From: JBBRRP01 sp038251425
Lineage (GTDB): Bacteria > Myxococcota_A > Polyangia > Polyangiales > Polyangiaceae
NCBI GenBank assembly: GCA_038251425.1
Contig: JBBSBI010000001.1
Coordinates: 35,029-99,028, forward strand
Reading direction: 5' to 3'
Length of the DNA stretch: 64,000 bases
In this document: positions 60,057 through 64,000 of the stretch, piece after piece
Numbering within the stretch: the stretch's first letter is position 1
Layout of the letters: every line of letters starts with the position of its first letter
Translations under genes and position numbers: made by a program
Notes under the pieces: generated by a model
The model's input: the letters and a program-made list of their open reading frames with translations, nothing else
Database searches by the model: none
What the model was told of the DNA's origin: nothing

Positions 60057-61169
60057 ATGGCTGAACCTTCGGCAAGCATTGTCAGTTTTCAGAGACTTCG
60101 AATCCGTTGCCTTCGGAACCTGGCGAGTCTCGATTTTGAACCGGGGCCAGGGCTCAACTTGATCTTTGGCGACAACGGTCAGGGCAAGACGAGCGTGCTT
60201 GAAGCACTGTACCTTGCTGCTACCAGCCGTTCCTTTCGCGCAGAACGTCTCGCGGAGCTGATCAGCGAGGGTGAAGCCAGCGCCACGGTTTCAGCTGATA
60301 TTATTGAGTCGGGGCTTGTGCGCGAGCAGCGAGCCGTCGTGGGCAAGAAGGAGCGGTCCTTCTTCTTGGCTGGCAAAAAGCCTACTTCGATGGCTGAGTT
60401 CGCTGTCCAAACTCCGGTGGTGGTTTTTCATCCGGGTGATCTCAGCCTCGTTGCGGGAGCCGCGACCGTGCGACGCCGCTTGCTTCGACGCGTGGCGCTG
60501 TATGCGAGTCCAAGAAGCGCCGAAGACCGAGTTCGGTTGGCTTATGCCGCCCGCAGCCGCCAGCGTGTCTTGCAAACTCGAGGTATCCACGCCCCTGAGT
60601 TGGAGGCCCTCGAAGCCGTGATGGCGCGTCATGGTGTCCGCTACGGCGCTGCCCTGGCGAGCGCGGCACAGGACTTGATCCTTGCCCTAAAAAGCGCGTT
60701 TGAGCGCCTTTCAGCCCCGACGTTGCGCTTTGATGCTCGCCACCGACGTGGAGGTTCGTTGGATGAAGCTGAATACCAAAAGGCCTTGGCCGCTCGGCGA
60801 GCGCTCGATACGGAGCGTCGCAGTCAGACTTTTGGACCCAGCCGGGACGAGCTCGTTCTGGAAATCCTTGGTCGCTCCGCCCGGAAACACGCGTCTCAAG
60901 GCCAACAACGAATCCTGGCTCTTGGGCTTAAACTCGCAGAACTCGAGTGCGTGCGGAGCCTTCGGAATAAGAATCCTGTGCTGCTCCTGGATGACGTTTC
61001 GAGCGAACTCGACCCGGCGCGAACGTTAGCCGTTTACGACTTTCTGGCGGCTAGTCAGAGTCAGATATTTCTCACGACAACGCGGCGTGAGTTGTTTGCA
61101 ACGCCCTGGCGTTCGCAACATGAAAATAGCGAGTGGCGTGTCCAGGCGGGAGAGATTGAACGCGCCTGA
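60057..61169 (+). CDS. recF: DNA replication and repair protein RecF
   Basis: 370 residues. SMC-like ATPase that loads RecA at gaps with RecO and RecR. Walker A GDNGQGKTSVLEAL, early N-terminal LRCLRNLASLDFEPGPGLNLI, RecF-type LSLVAGAATVRRRLL, signature-like SQGQQRILALGLKLAE, and Walker B PVLLLDDVSSELDPART. The frame extends to 60042 (GTG), adding five residues. It begins 20 bp after dnaN. Confidence 0.95.
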   Translation: MAEPSASIVSFQRLRIRCLRNLASLDFEPGPGLNLIFGDNGQGKTSVLEALYLAATSRSFRAERLAELISEGEASATVSADIIESGLVREQRAVVGKKERSFFLAGKKPTSMAEFAVQTPVVVFHPGDLSLVAGAATVRRRLLRRVALYASPRSAEDRVRLAYAARSRQRVLQTRGIHAPELEALEAVMARHGVRYGAALASAAQDLILALKSAFERLSAPTLRFDARHRRGGSLDEAEYQKALAARRALDTERRSQTFGPSRDELVLEILGRSARKHASQGQQRILALGLKLAELECVRSLRNKNPVLLLDDVSSELDPARTLAVYDFLAASQSQIFLTTTRRELFATPWRSQHENSEWRVQAGEIERA

Positions 61170-61195
61170 AGCGCCGTGTTTTTTGGGGGTCAAAA

Positions 61196-61237
61196 GTGCC
61201 CCTCAGTGAGCGTTTCGCGTAAACGCTGCGAGGGCAC
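61196..61237. promoter_or_regulatory. Strong hairpin in the recF-gyrB gap (gyrB leader)
   Basis: Two nested stems: outer GTGCC (61196-61200) with GGCAC (61233-61237), continued by C-TC/GA-G with one bulge, and inner AGCGTTT (61209-61215) with AAACGCT (61221-61227) around a CGCGT loop. No T-run follows on the plus strand, so it is not a standard terminator for recF. It may shape the gyrB leader or act as a terminator toward the minus strand, where TTTT follows. Confidence 0.45.
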
Positions 61238-61365
61238 AAAAACAGCATCTTTTTCCCTAGTTGAAGCTTGCTCGGACGCGCTTTTTTCGCTATATGGAAG
61301 GGCCCTTTTCTGAGGGACGCTGGGCCGCATCTCGTGCTCCCAAAATCAATGAGGCGTTTGATTGA

Positions 61366-63828
61366 ATGACCGAAGCCATTGTTCCGACTGCTGACCCGTT
61401 AGCGCCCACCTACGATTCGAACAACATCACGGTTCTGGAAGGCTTGGAAGCGGTTCGCAAGCGCCCAGGGATGTACCTGGGAGATGTGCACGATGGCTCG
61501 GCCTTGCACCATCTTGTCTGGGAAGCGGTGGATAACGCGGTGGATGAGCATCTCGCGGGGTACTGCACATCAGTCAGCGTCACGGTGCATTTTGATGGCA
61601 GCGTCACCGTCGAAGACAACGGTCGTGGGATCCCGGTCGACATCATGCGTGATCGTGGGGTGAGCGCAGCCGAGGTCGTGATGACGGTGCTGCACGCAGG
61701 CGGGAAATTTGACCACTCTAGCTACAAGGTGAGCGCTGGGCTGCACGGAGTTGGAGTGAGCGCAGTGAACGCGGTGAGCGAAAAGCTCCGGCTGGAGATT
61801 CGGCGCGAGGGCAAGGTTTGGTCGCAGGATTATCGTCGGGGTGTGCCCCAGGCGCCGCTCAAGGCTATCGGCGAAACGGATAGTCACGGCACTCGCGTCA
61901 CGTTCAAGCCCGATCACGAGATCTTCAGCTTGCTCGATTACAGCTACGATATTCTCGCCAATCGATTGCGGGAGATCGCGTTTTTGAACTCGGGCCTGAT
62001 CGTCAAGCTCAAAGATGAGCGAGACGGTGGCGGCAGCGATACCTATGTTTTTGAAGGTGGCATCAAAGAATTTGTGGCGCTTCTCAGCCAGAAGCGCGAA
62101 GCAGTGCATGAAGACGTGATCGCGTTCACGGCCGAATTCAGCCCGGGCGAGGGCAAGACGCCGGTGATCGTAGATATGGCGATCCAGTGGACGAATGCCT
62201 ATCAGGAGCACATTCTGCCGTACACGAACAACGTCTTCAACAAAGACGGTGGCACGCACGTCACGGGGCTTCGCTCAGCGCTCACGCGCACCTTGAACAA
62301 CTACGGCACCGCACAGAATTTGTTCAAGGACGTTAAGAATGGCCTCACGGGTGACGACACCCGGGAAGGGGTAACCTGCGTGATCCACGTGAAGCACCCC
62401 GATGCCTCGTTTGATTCCCAGACGAAATCGAAGCTGGTTTCGAGCGAAGTGAAGGGTATCGTCGAAAACGCGGTGAATGAGCAGTTGAGTCGCTATTTCG
62501 AGGAGCACCCGCAGACAGCTCGGAAGATCATCGATAAGGCGCTGTTGGCCGCCAAAGCACGCGAAGCGGCGCGTAAAGCGCGCGAAGTGGTGCGTAAGGG
62601 CGCGCTCGATCTCACCACGCTTTCAGGCAAGCTCGCTGATTGTCAGAGCAAGGATCCGACGCTCAGCGAGATCTACATCGTGGAGGGCGATAGCGCCGGT
62701 GGTAGTGCCAAGCAGGGTCGCGATCGGCACTATCAGGCTATTTTGCCGCTGCGCGGTAAGATCCTGAATGTGGAGCGCGCGCGCTTAGATCGCATGTTGG
62801 GCTCGCAAGAAGTGGCAACGCTGATCTCGGCCTTGGGCTGTGGCCTCGCGGACAGAGGCGGCTTTGATGTCTCCAAGCTTCGCTACCACCGCGTGATTCT
62901 CATGACGGATGCGGATGTTGATGGAAGCCATATTCGCACGCTGCTCCTCACGTTTTTCTATCGGCAGATGCCGGATTTGATTGAAAACGGCTATTTATAC
63001 ATCGCGCAGCCGCCGCTGTTCGGTGTGCGCAAGGGCAAAAAAGAGCTGTTCATGAAAGATCAGGCGGCGCTTGATCGCTTCCTGGTTGAAAGCGGTGTGG
63101 AGTCGCTCACGGTGCGTTCGGCCAAAGGCCACGCTATCTCAGGCGTGCCACTCTTGAATCTCGCCACACGCCTCAAAGCGTACAAGAATTTGCTCACCAA
63201 GATCGATCGGCGTTGTGATGCGCGCGTGGTGGCGGTGCTGATGCGAACGAGCACGCTCGATGAAGAAGCGTTGCGCGATGCTGCGAAGACCGAAGAAGCG
63301 GCGCGTCAGCTGAAGGAGCAGCTCGAAGTCAGGTACCCGGATTTGTGCCCACTCACCGTCACGGTGGATTGGGACAAAGAGCACGGTGCCGCCCGCATTC
63401 TCGCGCGTTTTCGGCCCGGTGCGTCCACCCGGGCAGCCACTGTGGATTCCGATTTGGTCACCGCTCCCGAGTATCAAGAGATGCTCTCGATCCAGGAAGA
63501 CATTCGCTCGATTGGTCCCGCTCCGTATGAGGCGCTGGAGGGCACGAAAACTACCGTGCTCGAAGATGCGGAGTCTCTGGAAATATTTATCAATGAGCGC
63601 GCCCGCAAGGGTCTGCACATCACTCGTTACAAAGGCTTAGGCGAAATGAACGCCGATCAGCTTTGGGAAACGACGATGAATCCCGACGCACGAACGCTGC
63701 TCCAGGTGCGCGTCCACGATCCGATCCGTGCCGATGAGATTTTCAGCGTGCTCATGGGGGATCAGGTGGAGCCTCGGCGGCAATTCATCGACGAAAACGC
63801 GCTGAACGTCCGCAACTTGGACATCTGA
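61366..63828 (+). CDS. gyrB: DNA gyrase subunit B
   Basis: 820 residues. GHKL ATPase domain (EAVDNAVDEHLAGY, DNGRGIPVDI, GLHGVGVSAVNAVSE), transducer domain, TOPRIM domain (YIVEGDSAGGSAKQGRDR, LMTDADVDGSHIRTLLLTFFYR) and C-terminal GyrB-specific region (RYKGLGEMNADQLWETTMNPDARTLLQV). The length is between E. coli (804) and longer delta-proteobacterial forms. The ATG at 61366 has GAGG upstream. Supercoiling-responsive regulation is usual for gyrB; the leader hairpin may bear on this. Confidence 0.97.
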   Translation: MTEAIVPTADPLAPTYDSNNITVLEGLEAVRKRPGMYLGDVHDGSALHHLVWEAVDNAVDEHLAGYCTSVSVTVHFDGSVTVEDNGRGIPVDIMRDRGVSAAEVVMTVLHAGGKFDHSSYKVSAGLHGVGVSAVNAVSEKLRLEIRREGKVWSQDYRRGVPQAPLKAIGETDSHGTRVTFKPDHEIFSLLDYSYDILANRLREIAFLNSGLIVKLKDERDGGGSDTYVFEGGIKEFVALLSQKREAVHEDVIAFTAEFSPGEGKTPVIVDMAIQWTNAYQEHILPYTNNVFNKDGGTHVTGLRSALTRTLNNYGTAQNLFKDVKNGLTGDDTREGVTCVIHVKHPDASFDSQTKSKLVSSEVKGIVENAVNEQLSRYFEEHPQTARKIIDKALLAAKAREAARKAREVVRKGALDLTTLSGKLADCQSKDPTLSEIYIVEGDSAGGSAKQGRDRHYQAILPLRGKILNVERARLDRMLGSQEVATLISALGCGLADRGGFDVSKLRYHRVILMTDADVDGSHIRTLLLTFFYRQMPDLIENGYLYIAQPPLFGVRKGKKELFMKDQAALDRFLVESGVESLTVRSAKGHAISGVPLLNLATRLKAYKNLLTKIDRRCDARVVAVLMRTSTLDEEALRDAAKTEEAARQLKEQLEVRYPDLCPLTVTVDWDKEHGAARILARFRPGASTRAATVDSDLVTAPEYQEMLSIQEDIRSIGPAPYEALEGTKTTVLEDAESLEIFINERARKGLHITRYKGLGEMNADQLWETTMNPDARTLLQVRVHDPIRADEIFSVLMGDQVEPRRQFIDENALNVRNLDI

Positions 63829-63986
63829 AGCGCTGTTCGTGACCCGAGCGCGAAGTTTTAGCGAAGCATTGCTCGGCCGCCCTTGATCTCGGCCAGGCGG
63901 GACTTATTTTCCGTGTGGCGGTCGGCAGCACACATCCGCGGATGTGATGTTAACGTGTTTGGGCGACATCTGAGGAGAAGCTATCC

Positions 63987-64000
63987 GTGCAAATGGACAA
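63987..64000 (+). CDS. Start of a further gene, cut by the window end
   Basis: GTG at 63987 (or ATG 63993) preceded by GAGGAG (63972-63977), nine bases before the GTG. Only five codons are visible, so the product cannot be identified. gyrA is a common neighbour of gyrB, but the visible residues do not decide this. Confidence 0.35.

Noticed and set aside
62381..62396. TGATCCACGTGAAGCA in gyrB, two mismatches from parS
   Set aside because: It encodes conserved V-I-H-V-K-H residues and is asymmetric at both mismatches.

Overview
The window is a gene-dense, high-GC bacterial chromosome segment. It most resembles a member of the Myxococcota (delta-proteobacterial, Polyangiales-like). The clues are a family of secreted lipoproteins with Gly/Ala/Thr-rich tracts (one has the mature N-terminus CVLNPQPDLP), a myxobacterial-style Ser/Thr kinase, DUF4388 response regulators, an AroK-AroB fusion and a sigma54-type promoter. 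No prophage, insertion sequence, CRISPR array or tRNA was recognised. Genus-level placement is inference.

Left part (1-24.7 kb): a 5'-truncated RNase R gene with a TolC-like remnant behind it; a lipoprotein with tandem repeats; a THUMP-type RNA methyltransferase coupled to serS; a catalytically degenerate DAHP-synthase-like protein coupled to tyrA; a cNMP-binding protein and acetyltransferase pair; rpe with a lipoprotein metallopeptidase; an orphan exported protein behind a sigma54 promoter; a MoxR/DUF58/transglutaminase operon; a CcmA-like ATPase; bioF-bioD (bioD carries an apparent frameshift) facing a TetR regulator; zapA; aroKB; dapF. Two perfect parS sites lie inside bioF.

Middle part (24.7-49.5 kb): a large two-receiver membrane signalling protein followed by a Ser/Thr kinase and an ABC exporter; a DnaJ-like co-chaperone; rpoZ; aspS; a receiver-DUF4388 protein; a RimI-PyrK fusion overlapping pyrD; a metallophosphoesterase; cysS; a rhomboid protease; an MlaE-type permease; and a MerR - DUF2203 - FolE-like - SDR operon.

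Right part (49.5-64 kb): the SRP RNA gene; an acyl-CoA carboxylase carboxyltransferase; a lysine-2,3-aminomutase-family enzyme; a parvulin-type PPIase lipoprotein; pyrH; a cytochrome c maturation cluster (ccmF and two CcmI-like genes); then an AT-rich, DnaA-box-containing intergenic region that is a good oriC candidate, followed by dnaN-recF-gyrB. The oriC candidate plus the parS pair about 39 kb away point to the replication-origin domain.

How the genes join up: aromatic amino acid biosynthesis is split over two loci (DAHPS-like/tyrA, and aroKB). Pyrimidine synthesis appears as pyrK-pyrD and pyrH. Biotin synthesis (bioFD) may serve the biotin-dependent carboxylase whose carboxyltransferase is encoded near 50 kb. 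Most neighbouring genes on one strand are coupled by 4-bp ATGA or GTGA overlaps.
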